DNA of 64,000 nt from Gigaspora rosea (lineage: Eukaryota > Glomeromycota > Glomeromycetes > Diversisporales > Gigasporaceae): contig QKWP01000683.1 in NCBI GenBank assembly GCA_003550325.1, positions 103,103 to 167,102 of the forward strand, in the 5' to 3' direction. The stretch's first letter is position 1, and each line of letters begins with the position of its first letter. The position numbers were made by a program, and so were the translations under genes. Positions 10,886-22,212 of the stretch are shown piece after piece. The notes beneath the pieces are model-generated. The model was not told the DNA's origin. It did no database searches and worked only from the letters and a program-made list of their open reading frames with translations.

Positions 10886-12376
10886 TTAATATGATTTAGA
10901 TGTATGTGAATAGTAGAGAGAATCAGGGCTTTGTGCAACTCTTGCTTGTTTGCTCTTTTTAGTAGTGCGGGATATAGTAGGAGCCCTTTTACGTTTTCGA
11001 CCCTGCTTACTAAATGATGAAATAACTTTGACTTGTTCATCTTCCATTAAAGAATCTTCATCATCAGTAGCAGGAGGGCGACAAGCAGTGCCTTTTATTA
11101 ACTTATCCTTAATTAATTAAATTTACAAATATTAGAATTATTTTACATATATTTAAATAATTTAAATATAATTAATTATATATTACTTACTATGTTTTTA
11201 TTTAGTATATTTTTAGTTATTTCATTGCTCATAGTGAGCTTTTCATAATGTTTGTTTAGCAATATTTGGCATACTGTTATTGTGCATGCCAATTGCATAT
11301 TAGTGGGTATAGCAGCTGGCCACGCCCTCGCAATTATGTGCGTAAAGTAGGTCTCGGCGGCATTATCTTCATTTATGGGTTTAAAAGCTTTCTATAGCAT
11401 AATTTTGTTTTATCAGATTGCTTTTACGATGTAATAGTTTGCGGCGTAGCGCTTGTGTTAATTGGGTCTAAGAGAGTCTCACCAAAAATGGCAAACACTG
11501 ATTCCTTAATTTTTGAGGAAACTCGACTTCTGCAAGAACAATGCTGAGCTAAAAGCTAAAAAATAAATTTATGCGAATGAATTTAAAACAGTTCAAATTA
11601 GTTCGAAATCTATTGATATTTTAAGAAACAATAATTTAAAAACGAAAATGCAATAATTTAATACAATGTGAATATAATCGAATTTATGAAAAAATTTACA
11701 GGTTTTGCGAGTTTATCTTCATAATATGTATTCTAATCTCTATCATCCATTCCTTTGTAGAAATCTGCTTCATTTTCTAGGAGGTATTCCTTAGTTTTAA
11801 CCTTAAATTCTTCCTCCATTGGGTAAATATTTTTTGCAATTAGTCATTTAGCTATTGCTGCACAAGTTTGCTATTATAAAATTTATTAACTTAGATTAAA
11901 TTAATTATAAACATTTTATATAACTGATAAAAATAATAATTACTTTAACGAATTTTGTTTCATTCGAAAGGTTAAGACCTTCTGATATACAACTATCCAT
12001 ATTCAAAATCTTTCGCTCCAATCTATCAACTTTTTCGGATAGCCCAATAAGCATATCCTTAATCTCGGCCAAAGTAATTTGATCTTAAATTATTTTAAAT
12101 AGTAGATTAATTTAAAAATATTATAAATAGAAATTAATGAAATAAAAAAAATTATATTATTGAATTTTAACCATCGGAAGGTCTTGGAGAATAATGAGAT
12201 CCTGAGCCAATAGTTTCGATAGACTGTGCAGCAGCCCCTTCAGTATCTGGCGGAGGTACACTACTAATAGCTGTCATATTTAAGAAATCTTCATGCCTTT
12301 TGGCTATCATTTTTAAGAAATCTTTACTCCTTTTAGTAGACATTTTTTCATCTTTTCCTAATTTTTGAGTAGACAT
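10886..12376 (-). pseudogene. Decayed spliced gene, family A copy 2
   Basis: Minus-strand exons can be read in order. The first (12376-12167) encodes MSTQKLGKDEKMSTKRSKDF. A short coiled-coil-like exon near 12070-11942 encodes IKDMLIGLSEKVDRLERKIL. Next comes 11872-11702 (YPMEEEFKVKTKEYLLENEA), ending at a GTAAAT donor. A block near 11540-11190 encodes ESVFAIFGETLLDPINTSAT and then AWPAAIPTNMQLACTITVCQ, ending at a GTAAGT donor. The last exon (about 11120-10886) encodes an acidic stretch and a basic, NLS-like stretch (KQGRKRKR, TTKKSK) before TAA. In-frame TGA and TAG stops near 11850 and 11730, one stop near 11430 and a likely frame change near 11395 make it a pseudogene. It is homologous to the 1022-4519 gene. 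I do not recognise the family. A role as a transposon accessory or nuclear protein is only a guess. Confidence 0.6.
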
Positions 12377-12869
12377 TTGTGTATATAATATGTATATAAT
12401 ATATAATAATATAAAAATATATAATAAAAATGAAATAAAAAAAAATGCGAAAGGTTTTAGTTATATTAAAGATTAAGCAGAAAATGTAATAAATGGATAA
12501 GGAATGTGTATGAAAGAAAGAATTTAATGTGTCAAATGAAGTTGATAGGAAATTACAAAGAGGAAGATAGGGAAATTGAATTTATTTAAATATTTTCAAG
12601 ATAGTTCTAACATAATCAAATTATTTGCATATATCAAGTTCTTTAATTATTTCTTATTAACTACAAATGCATTTAAATATATTCGCTTTATCTAAAGTAA
12701 TCAATTTTTTATATATTACTTATGTAGCTTTCAGAATGTTATAATTTATAAATAAAATTCAAACTATTTTTATATAATTTTAAGTTATTTAATATATTAA
12801 ATACATTAGAAAAATTTCGCTATTCTCGTTTAATGTTTTTAATAACTTCTGATTACTTCGAAGTAAATT

Positions 12870-13492
12870 TGATATTAAAACAATGCGCAATATAGCGACT
12901 TCCTTAAATGTATTAGCATCCATCAAAAATTATAACCTTTTATTACTATATTTAGAATAAGTGAAATACTTTTAAATAAATTAATCCGCTTGAAATCAAA
13001 CGATGTCCATTTATAGAATATTTCACGAACATTCAATATATTTATAAGACTAAAGTAATTGATATGTAAGGGATTTATTAGAAATGAAAAAAGTAAAATT
13101 TTTACCTTTTTAGCCATTCAATCATTGGCCCAATAAATTATAAGCTTTAATACCTCCTAACCACTTTAAATTAAATTAAAACAATGTGCAATACAGCAAC
13201 TTGCTTAAATGTATTAGCTCTTATCAAACTATTATTCTTTTAACCTTTGATTACTATATTTAGGATAAGCAAAATAATTTTCAAATGATGTTCATTTATA
13301 TAAAATTTCATGAACATGCATTATTCTATTGTTACATAAAAGCATTCTAGATTTTTATATAATCAGGTCTTTTCAATATATTTATAAGTACTAAAGTAAT
13401 TGATATGTAAGGGGTTTATTAGAAGCAAAAAAAAGCAAAATTTTTACCTTTTTAGCAAGTCAATCGTTGGCCCAATAAATTATAAGCTTTAA
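12870..13492. repeat. Tandem duplication, two units of about 290-320 bp
   Basis: The unit from about 12876 to 13163 (AAAACAATGCGCAATATAGC ... CCCAATAAATTATAAGCTTT) recurs at about 13177-13492 with moderate divergence and a longer insertion near 13330-13370. Both units end in CAATAAATTATAAGCTTT. Confidence 0.75.
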
Positions 13493-13849
13493 AATATTCG
13501 CACATTTGTGAAATAAATAAAATAGTTATAACTAAATTATATAGATATAGATGGTAATGAACTTTGATAATTGAGAATTATTTCGAATTGTTGCAAATAT
13601 TATAGAAATATTAAACATCAAAATTAAATATTTTATTAAATAATGAATAACTTCGAATAAATTAGAATTAAAAGCTTCGAATTTAATCAAATTGTATTTA
13701 AACTTTATTATTTTTTATAATACATTTTATTTCGCTTCTTTGTTTTCTATTGTCTTTGCTTTGACTACTACTTTTGTTTTGGCTATAATCTTTATTTCAC
13801 TCTCTTTTTCTAAATACTTCAAAGTAAAAAAAAATAAAAAAACATTTCT

Positions 13850-14570
13850 CAGAAGTGTTGGTGTTCTTGCAAATCGTCAGAGAAATCTAATATATTTTTG
13901 CAAAGTCCAAAAAAAGTGCCAGGAAAGTTGCAAAGTGTCAAAGAAGTCAGGAACAAATTAATTAAATAAAAATTAAAAAAATAAGTAAAAAAAAAATTGA
14001 AAAAACAAAAAGTGTAAGCAAACTAATAAAAAAAATAAATGAAGTTCCATATTTTTATTTCTCTGAAAAGTTTGCATTCTTGAAAATTCAGAAATTGTGA
14101 AAGGTTCTTGCAAAATGCCAAAAAAGTCATGAAGTGCCAAAAAAGTCTGGGTTGGTTTTTTTGCAAAGTGCCAGAAAGTAAGGGTTCTGTTCTCGCAAAG
14201 TGCTGAAATAAAATAAATTAATAAAAAAAATTTAAAAATAAGCCAAAAAAAACAAAAACAAAAAACACGAAATGAAAAAATAAATAAAGCGAAACCTTGC
14301 AAGAACTTGCAAAAACTTACATGATCTTTATAATTTGTCTGCACGTATTTATCTATAGCAGACTTTAACTGATTCTCATCAGGATAAATCGATACTTGGA
14401 TAATTTCTTTTGCAAAAAACTTGCGAAAACTTGTGACTATTTCTCTAAAGAAGTGTTCCCGAAAATTTAGAAATTGTTGGGAAATTGGTTGTGTGTTTTT
14501 GAAAGTTTCAAAAGTCGTAGTTGGCATGCGCAAGGTTTCGAAAGTTTTTTGTTTTTCTTGTAAAGTGTTG
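13850..14570. repeat. Degenerate TTGCAAAGTGCCAAAAAAGT repeat region
   Basis: Variants of TTGCAAAGTGCCAAAAAAGT recur at roughly 20-60 base spacing (13895-13945, 14105-14210, 14295-14320, 14405-14440 and 14555-14570), separated by A-rich filler. Long minus-strand open frames across it encode only F/L/C-rich low-complexity sequence and are not credible genes. Confidence 0.5.
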
Positions 14571-14699
14571 AAATAAAAATTAAATAAAAAAAATTGAAAA
14601 ACAAATGAAAACAAAAAAAACAAACTGAAAACAAAAAATAAAACAAAAATAAAAAACAAAATAAGAAAAAAAACAAAATTGAAGATACAAAAGATCTAA

Positions 14700-15170
14700 T
14701 TTGATCTTGTAGTACAGAATTTGAACATCATTGAACTATTTTGAACTATTTTGAAAAATTAGTTTAATGCGTGATCCACAAATCTACTGATCCAGCTTGG
14801 TTTCCTAGTTCTAAAATATTTTGAAAGAGTTTGAAATATTTTGTAATGTATTTTGAAATATTTCGAAATTACTTTCATAATATTTCGAAAATTTGATATT
14901 TTGAAATATTTCGAAATATATTACATAATATTTTGCTTATATTATGGTTTGTAAGACCTTATGTAATATTATGCTATTATAAATTTTCCGATGTTGTACT
15001 AGGACTAGACATAGCACTATACTTGCTTTTGGCAAATCACTAATAAGCAGATACAGGTAGTATTTAAATTTTAATTTTTTTATATTCTCAAAGAACACTA
15101 AAGTTTTTTTAAGAACATTAATATTTAAAATAAAGTTCTTTTATTTGAAAAAATAAAATGTTCTCAAATA
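14700..15170. repeat. TTTTGAAATATTTCGAAAT repeat-rich spacer
   Basis: Between 14725 and 14940 the motif TTTTGAAATATTTCGAAAT and shorter versions recur many times. The remainder to 15170 is AT-rich with no coding signal. Confidence 0.5.
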
Positions 15171-15176
15171 TTATTA

Positions 15177-15325
15177 GGGGAGTGACAAAAATCAGGTGAT
15201 TTTTTAGGGGGAGAGAGTAAAATAAATTGAAATTATATATAAGAACCTGACTGTATATATATTAAGGAAAAGAGAGAGGGAAAGGCCTCTGATAAAAAAT
15301 AATCTGGTGATTAATGACACAGCCC
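15177..15325. mobile_element. PIF/Harbinger-like MITE, copy 1
   Basis: The element runs from GGGGAGTGACAAAAATCAGG to CTGGTGATTAATGACACAGC and CC, with TTA on both sides (15174-15176 and 15326-15328). The 3-bp TTA duplication and G-rich ends fit the PIF/Harbinger superfamily. Related copies are at 19588-19717 and 46437-46587. Confidence 0.7.
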
Positions 15326-15384
15326 TTACTATAAGTAAATCTATTTGTTAATAGTGGTAAGGGAAGTGCCGTTTATTATGTAAT

Positions 15385-17031
15385 TAGGGTCCGTATTGGG
15401 CCGGGTCGGGTCGGGTATCTCCAAGCCCAAACCCAAATCCGAAAATATTTTATAAGCCCAAAGTTCAAGTTCGGCCCAATAAAAAGTTACGAGTTCGGGT
15501 CGGGCCGGGCCTGATTATTTTGTAAGCCCAGTTCAAAACCCGCCCAAATTTATTACGGGTTTGAAAATTTGAGCCCAAACCCGGGTAACCCGACTTTGAA
15601 TTAGTACAAAAAAAAATTTTAAAAAATGTTTTTTTTTATTTTCACATAAAAAAAAACAAATTGAAAGAAAAAAAAATTTTAAGCTATATAGTAGTAAGGC
15701 CGTGCACATAAATAAATTGGTTCTCGTAACCCGACCGGGTGAATTTTTTTAAAAAAGTCAAATGTTATTTATATTAATATAATATATATAATTTTTAGGC
15801 TATACTATACATATTCATATCCGGGAAAAAATTCTTTGTTATATGATCTATAAATAATCTATAAAAATGCATGATCGGTTTAGATAAATTTATTTAGACG
15901 AGACGCAGGGTTAAAGGGAGTTAGTTTTAGAATAGAGCTTATATTAAACAAGTATAAGTAGGTTTTAAAGAACCCACATTTCATTTAATCTGATTTAATT
16001 ATGATCTGTGGTATTTATTTGTATTTAAAATAAATTCGTTGTTTCCAAAATGTCATTACGCGACAAATATAATTGGTCTTACAAAAGTTATCCCATAGTA
16101 AATAACTACTCTAAATCTAACAGAACCTCTAACCCTAAAAACTAAATCTAACCCTAAATTTAACTAACCAAACATCAATATAACAGCTCGCCAAAGAGTC
16201 CCACACACGATCTATCACTCTACTCACGAAGTATCAAAATGATAGCGGGCACTATAACAGTGTGACTCCGGTAACGACAGCACTAAAACAACAACACTGA
16301 AATTAACAGTGGTACTGGTGATGAATCAACGACTAAAAGGAAGATAAGCAAGAGTTAATAAAGAACAAAACAAAAAGAAAAAAACAAAAAGAAAAAGTGG
16401 TGCCTATTAATGAGATCAGCAGTGCGTCAAAAATTGCAACATGAAATTAACACTGCACCTACAATATCAAAGTTACTAATATATTACGAAGATTCTACCA
16501 TACGATGACCTCAAGCGACGACTTCAATATATGAGCAAAAGCACCATTGTACGATGACTCCAAGCGATGGCTCCAATACGAAGACTCCATGAAGCATGAA
16601 AAATCCAAGACGACAAAACCAGAGAAAAGAAAGTGCTAAAGCGGTTGCCAAAAAAAAACAAATTTAATTAGTTTACAAGTAAAAAAGAAAAAACAACGTA
16701 AATTAAAAAAAAATACTTATAGATATCATGCCAATCTGTGTGACCAGGAGAGTTTTATACTGAAAAAGTATTTTATTTTAGTATATAATATCTAACTAAA
16801 GCTATAATAGATTGTTCAATAGGAACTATAGCAAAAATAATATAGTTTTTTGCTAAGTATTATTGGGCTGTACCGGGCCTATTTACTAAACTCGACCCGG
16901 GTCCAATATTTAATAAACCCGATCTGAACCTAGCCCACTTTACAAACAAACTAAAATTTAGACCCGACCTGTGCACAAACTCGGCCCTATCCTAAAACCC
17001 GTGAGTTTAGCCCGGCCCAATACGGACCCTA
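15385..17031. mobile_element. hAT-type non-autonomous element with GGGCCGGGTCGGGT subterminal repeats
   Basis: The inverted ends TAGGGTCCGTATTGGGCCGG are flanked by TATGTAAT (15377-15384) and TACGTAAT (17032-17039), an 8-bp duplication with one mismatch, as hAT elements make. Subterminal sequence is rich in GGGTCGGG/CCCGACCC motifs, possible transposase binding sites. The 1.65-kb body has no recognisable transposase. It holds an internal repeat of ACGATGACTCCAAGCGATGG near 16500-16590, and a stretch ending GATCTGTGGT at 15960-16010 that may be a decayed GTCGCAG-family MITE. Confidence 0.85.
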
Positions 17032-17039
17032 TACGTAAT

Positions 17040-17429
17040 TTATTTTTATTAGGATGTCATACCCCCTCCCCCCCTGTGATCTAATTAGTAGCCAATATAA
17101 TTTTTATATATAATATATAGACGTGATAGACTGCTAACCCCTCATACTCTTTCAAAATTATATAATAAACAGCACTTTTCTAATAGTTTTGTACCAATAA
17201 GAATTAAGATTAAATATAATATTATATCTGATCGTATAATATGAAAATAAAATGAAAAAAATGCTATTTTCAAAAATATTATAATAACTAAAAATTTTGA
17301 CTATGAAACTATCTTTTTTCTAGCAAAAAAAATTTTCTCATAAAATTTTACTATAAGTTACCTCTAGCACTAACCCTTTCTTTTTTTTTAATATTAGGAG
17401 TGTAGCTCCTGCCCCAAACTTTATTAATA
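17040..17429. other. AT-rich spacer with no gene seen
   Basis: No coding frame or paired terminal repeat was seen between the hAT element and the foldback element. A C-run (CCCCCTCCCCCCC) lies near 17065. Confidence 0.45.
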
Positions 17430-17960
17430 CTTAAGTAGTACTGGTAATCTGCATAAGATCAGCAGTATGATCATAGTAAAATTTGGGGCAAATCTAATAT
17501 AAGTTTTATAATAGAGTGGAATTTGTAGCTGCCTCAAAGTAAAGTTATTTTTTTACTAAGTAAAACTTTCTTGTAGCTCTAACAAAAGTTGTAGAGCTCA
17601 TTTTTGTGATTCTCATAATAGTAAGATTAGTAAAATTGGTCTAGTAGTTCTTGAGAAATTTTAACTTTTATCCTTTTACACATATAAAAAATTGCAAAAG
17701 AAATTTTATATATATAACAAGACAAAAGTTAAGATATCTCAAAAACTACCTGGTCAATTTTACCAATCTCACTACCATTAGAATCATAAAAATGAGCTTT
17801 ACAACTTTAGTTAAAGCTTAAAGAAAGATTAACTTAGTAAAAAAATAACTTTACTTTGAGGCAGCTACAGATTCCACTCTATTAATAATAACTTATATAA
17901 GACTTAACCCCAGATTTTATTATAATCATTCTGCTGATCTTATGTGGATTACTACTTAAG
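17430..17960. mobile_element. Foldback element with arms of over 200 bp
   Basis: The element starts with CTTAAGTAGTACTGGTAATC and ends with its imperfect inverse. Pairing continues through GATCAGCAG, AAATTTGGGG, AGAGTGGAAT, GAGGCAGCTAC and AAGTTGTAGAGCTCATTTTT on both arms, so nearly the whole 531 bp folds back. No coding sequence is seen. A diverged partial relative opens the window at 1-185. Confidence 0.75.
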
Positions 17961-17999
17961 TAAATTGACATATGGTAGTGCCTTAAGTACATACATATT

Positions 18000-18720
18000 A
18001 TATACAAGTATTGAGACTAGAACTTCAGGCTATAAACCTTTTATCCACAACCAAAACTCACCAGAGCCTTCTATATTCCCATTTATATAGTTGTCCTGGA
18101 TTTGTACATCTCTTTTCTAATGTCCACATGTCCGCCATATTACCCACATTTTCTAATATCATCACTTCCAATTTGGTGTATACCAGGTGGGTGCTTTATG
18201 CTTCCAAATTGGTGTACCTGAAATCTGGTGACCCAGAAAATCTCTTACTAGCGTACTTCTTTAGGTTCGTATCTCAAGCTATGCAGCTGCCTCTATATCA
18301 TTGGATAAGTATCTCAAGCCTGCTGCTACCACAACCAGCTGGTTTTCTGCGACTTGAGAACCTGGAATTTAATATTCTGAATTTGGAAATGTATGAACAA
18401 CTGTACTTTCTGCTATAGTGATGAGGTTCCTAGGCGTGTTTCACAAATGCTTTCAGTATCGAATATAGTTAAATAGCTAGGGAGAACCCGGTTACCACTG
18501 CATGCACTTATACTAGCATATACCTGTATTGGTGGTCCCAAATCCTCTTAGCATCCGAAGACTCCCATATAGGTATACTAGAGCTCCATTGGGTCTTGAC
18601 ATGTACACGCTTCCATGCTTTTACTTCTTATTGGCCAATTAGTTCTGTCTGCTCTTGCTAAGTTCACTAAACCCTAGTACCCGGTCAGTTACTCTTTGGA
18701 TCCTTTTCCCAGTTTGGGGC
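18000..18720. other. Less AT-rich block of unknown origin
   Basis: This block has more balanced base use than its surroundings and one 135-codon open frame on + (18011-18418) whose translation has no recognisable motif. The composition resembles the retroposons at 46.3-48.5 kb, so it may be a decayed retroposon, but I found no tRNA-like head or poly-A. Confidence 0.3.
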
Positions 18721-18727
18721 ATCTTAT

Positions 18728-19236
18728 AAATAACGTTATACAAGAGAGGTGGTTGGATGAATGATAATATTTTTTTCAATAAGTAGAGAGAGGTCAAAAA
18801 AATATAACGTAAATTTTTTAAAAAAAATTGGCTAAAAATTGAACTAGTGGTCCAAATTTAATGATTTTGTTACCATTCAATTCATCTCAGTAAGAAGTGT
18901 CAAATGGTCCCAATTTTATTTCATTTAGATCACTGGATCAAAAGTTATTGGCCAAATACTATTGGTTATTATATTTTCTTATAAAATTACTATAAAATCA
19001 ATAGTTTTTTGTGAATAACTATTGATTCAGTGATTAAAATGAAATGATTTTGGTATCATTGGATTCGTCTCACTGAAACGAATTGAATAGTATCTAAATC
19101 ATCCAAATCAGATTACTATGTTACAATATATTCAAGTTTTTGTAAAATTTTATATATAAACATATGAATTTTGAAAAAAATTTTTATATAGTAGAGGAGG
19201 GTCAAGTACTACTATGAGGGGTACATAACATTATTT
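18728..19236. mobile_element. Long MITE/foldback with ATAAATAACGTTAT ends
   Basis: The left end ATAAATAACGTTATACAAGA is the imperfect inverse of the right end (reverse complement CATAAATAATGTTATGTACC). Inside, ACCATTCAATTCATCTCAGT and GTCTCACTGAAACGAATTGA form inner arms, related to the short hairpin at 35286-35376. Confidence 0.5.
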
Positions 19237-19244
19237 ATGAATGC

Positions 19245-19860
19245 CCTCTTATTCCAGACTACTAATCCAGTTGGCCCAGAAGGATTGGTTCACCAGGCTT
19301 TAGATGCCTAAGGTCTTCTTTTTCTTGGTTCATGCTTCTATAACACATGACCTTTTTCTATGGTACGACTCTGGCAGCCAGGTTGGTGGGCCCTCTTTGC
19401 CATAGACTGTTCAGATTTCCCAGTCTGTCACTGCTAAAATCCTTTTCCCTAATACCATCAAAAGTCCAGCTACCTCTCCTCTCAGGACTTGCCAAACAGG
19501 TTTCAATTGTTCCGGACCCTTGAATTGGTTTGTGTAACTTATACAACTATGCCAGAGCTTCCATTCGAGATGGTGGTACCAAGGTTAGGGGAGGGCCAGA
19601 ATCAGCTGATTTCCTGGGGGGCCTGAAAAAATGGAAATTTAATATGAAGACCTGACTAAAATAGGAGGAGGTCAAAATTTGGGCCAAAATCAAATCAGCT
19701 GATTCCTGGCAGTGCCCTTACAGGTAATATACCCGACTGATCGATGAACAAATGTTACTATAACACAGGCCTATTTTCCAATTCGTCTTCAGTGGGATTT
19801 GAACTCTAGACCTGCTGCTTGGAAGTGACAACCAAACAGCTTTTTTATGTCGCCACACCC
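19245..19860 (-). repeat. tRNA-headed SINE, minus copy
   Basis: Read on minus, the 5' head begins at 19860 with GGGTGTGGCGAC and contains GCAGCAGGTCTAGAGTTCAA followed by ATCCC, a good Pol III B-box. The body matches the plus copy at 47865-48470, including the block TCCAGTTGGCCC near 19269 and GAGATGGT..TACCAAG near 19567. A Harbinger-like MITE (19588-19717) interrupts it at a site left empty in the other copy. The 3' end is approximate and I see no clear tail. Confidence 0.65.
19588..19717. mobile_element. PIF/Harbinger-like MITE, copy 2, nested in a SINE
   Basis: The ends GGGGAGGGCCAGAATCAGCT and AGCTGATTCCTGGCAGTGCC plus C are flanked by TTA at 19585-19587 and 19718-19720. The sister SINE at 47865-48470 lacks the insert at the equivalent point. 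Confidence 0.75.
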
Positions 19861-20032
19861 ACTAATACTTTCTTTAACTATACTCTAACTCTAATAATAA
19901 TAAATTTACACATGTTTATGTTTGTTTTAATTGTACATTACATAGAGGCATGTTATCACCAGTAACATGCACATTTTTTCTATTACTATTAAATAGGGTT
20001 CAGGCACAGGTAAAAAATTTGGCATGTTCATA

Positions 20033-20419
20033 TGGGCAATGGACTAGAAAAACCCGTTTTTGAAAGGGGTTTTCCATTTTGAGAAAATGGCGATTATTTG
20101 TCTGTAAAACCTAAATTTTACCACTAAGTGTTTTGTTTATTTTTAGATATTAATTACTGAATAAACAATGTCATGTGATTATGAAACACTGAATGACCAA
20201 TCTAATTTAATTGAGTCATCAATCTTTGGTTGTAAATCTATTTTTGACATGATTGTTAAAAAATTGGATTAAATTCAAGTTAAAATATCTCGATAAATTA
20301 TTATATTAATGTAGAATAAAAAGTGAAATCATAGATATAAACCAGAACTTTAATTTGAATCAAAAATCTCGAAATTGATAAAAATGTGTCAAAGACGGGT
20401 TTTCTTAGTTCATTGCCCA
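20033..20419. mobile_element. Tc1/mariner-like MITE with TGGGCAATG ends
   Basis: The left end TGGGCAATGGACTAGAAAAA and right end (reverse complement TGGGCAATGAACTAAGAAAA) are followed inward by CCCGT. TA flanks both sides (20031-20032 and 20420-20421). It is 387 bp, non-coding, and sits inside sequence rich in GGCATG/GCATGCC motifs. Confidence 0.75.
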
Positions 20420-20421
20420 TA

Positions 20422-20911
20422 TGGGCATGCTATTAGGTCAAGGCATGCCCTTTATGCCAATAGGCATACATATTTAAGTTCACGTGATTACAACCTATTA
20501 TTAGCCAATCATATAATATAAATCACAGGATTTGCATTAAAAATATTCATTTTTTTGTTTAAATTTGCTTTGTATATTTTGAGTTCAAAATTTTATTTTA
20601 TATCATATTTTATGCAATCATATAATATATAAAATTCATATTTTTTGTCTGGGCAAGGCCCTTGCACCTACTTGGAAGTATAGGATCAGCAATATGAGAG
20701 AAGCAGGAAATATAGTAAATAGCGTAATAACAAAATAGGGAGTAGTCCAAAAATCCAGGTTATACAGAAAATGGGGTATGGAAAGCTCTAGTAGGTTTAG
20801 GTTACAGATAGTCAAGAATGTCTGAGTCTCTTGTACTTAATATAGTATAATATTGTATCACATAATATATACAAACATATACTTAATAATAAAGTCTTCG
20901 AGGTACAACCT
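20422..20911. other. Spacer with no gene seen, before the assembly gap
   Basis: GGCATG/CATGCC-rich sequence near 20422-20470 continues from the left flank of the MITE. The rest is AT-rich up to the gap, with no convincing coding frame. Confidence 0.4.
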
Positions 20912-21390
20912 NNNNNNNNNNNNNNNNNNNNNNNNNNNNNNNNNNNNNNNNNNNNNNNNNNNNNNNNNNNNNNNNNNNNNNNNNNNNNNNNNNNNNNNNN
21001 NNNNNNNNNNNNNNNNNNNNNNNNNNNNNNNNNNNNNNNNNNNNNNNNNNNNNNNNNNNNNNNNNNNNNNNNNNNNNNNNNNNNNNNNNNNNNNNNNNNN
21101 NNNNNNNNNNNNNNNNNNNNNNNNNNNNNNNNNNNNNNNNNNNNNNNNNNNNNNNNNNNNNNNNNNNNNNNNNNNNNNNNNNNNNNNNNNNNNNNNNNNN
21201 NNNNNNNNNNNNNNNNNNNNNNNNNNNNNNNNNNNNNNNNNNNNNNNNNNNNNNNNNNNNNNNNNNNNNNNNNNNNNNNNNNNNNNNNNNNNNNNNNNNN
21301 NNNNNNNNNNNNNNNNNNNNNNNNNNNNNNNNNNNNNNNNNNNNNNNNNNNNNNNNNNNNNNNNNNNNNNNNNNNNNNNNNNNNNNNNNN
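20912..21390. other. Assembly gap (N run, 479 bases)
   Basis: Positions 20912-21390 are all N. Open frames that appear to cross it are artefacts. Confidence 0.99.
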
Positions 21391-22101
21391 CAGGTAAGAT
21401 CTATAAATAGAATTTTGGCCAATCTATAACAAAAATATAGGCCTATTTAAAAAATAATATTCAATATAATGAGAATATAAAAAAATCTTGAGAACATTAA
21501 TACTCTAAATTTAGTTCACTTGAGAACATAATTTTAAATCTAAATCATAAATACTGAACACAGGTATAAAAATTTGGCATTATCATGAGCAGGTATAAAA
21601 ATTTAATATATTGTTCTTGGCACTTTATATTTAGCTATACTTATGATAGATCTGATACTTTGTACCTAGTATTTGTACCTGTGCTTGTAATATTCCTGGC
21701 GCTTTGTGTTTGTTCCTTTAATAATGCTGATACTCAATAATAGTGTCAGATATTTTTTGAGCCTATTGACATCGGCATAGCTAGAATTGGAACTAGATTA
21801 GTTGGGTTTAAACCCGATTTCCTTTGGATTCAGATTAAATCTGAATATAAAACCGAATATACCAATCTGTAATGTTAAAATGGTCTGACAAAAGCATTCG
21901 GCCATCAGTAAAATTGCCATAATAATAAAATGGTACTTATTTGATAAATCTTTTAAGTAGTCGTCACAAATGTGTACCACATGCCCAAAAATTTTGCATT
22001 TTGTATAACCTGAGTCAATCCGACTAAATAATTTTGCTCAAAATCAACAAATTTTACTAATAAACATGCTAGTCGATGTACTAAGTAAAATTGCTTATAA
22101 T

Positions 22102-22165
22102 ATTAGCTGGCATTACTAAGCTAGTATTAATGCTTCGCGGGTTCGATTCGAGGTCTGAATCTGAA
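22102..22165 (+). repeat. tRNA-like promoter relic (possible SINE head)
   Basis: TTAGCTGGCATTACTAAG resembles a Pol III A-box, and GGGTTCGATTCGAGGTC about 30 bases later is a near-consensus B-box. The flanks do not pair as a tRNA acceptor stem, so this is more likely the head of a decayed SINE than a tRNA gene. Confidence 0.4.
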
Positions 22166-22212
22166 TTGACAGGTACACAAAATCCAAAATTTTTTGGACA
22201 CCACTAACTTAT

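Noticed and set aside
13973-14676. Membrane protein gene on minus (F/L-rich open frames)
   Set aside because: The translation is low-complexity output of an A-rich degenerate repeat, with no start context, splice pattern or helix spacing.
18011-18418. 135-residue protein gene on plus
   Set aside because: No motif, no splice signal and no homologous copy in the window; composition resembles retroposon bodies.
20853-21422. Open frames across 20.9-21.4 kb
   Set aside because: They run through the N gap and mean nothing.
22102-22165. Functional tRNA gene
   Set aside because: A- and B-box-like words are present, but the acceptor and anticodon stems do not pair.
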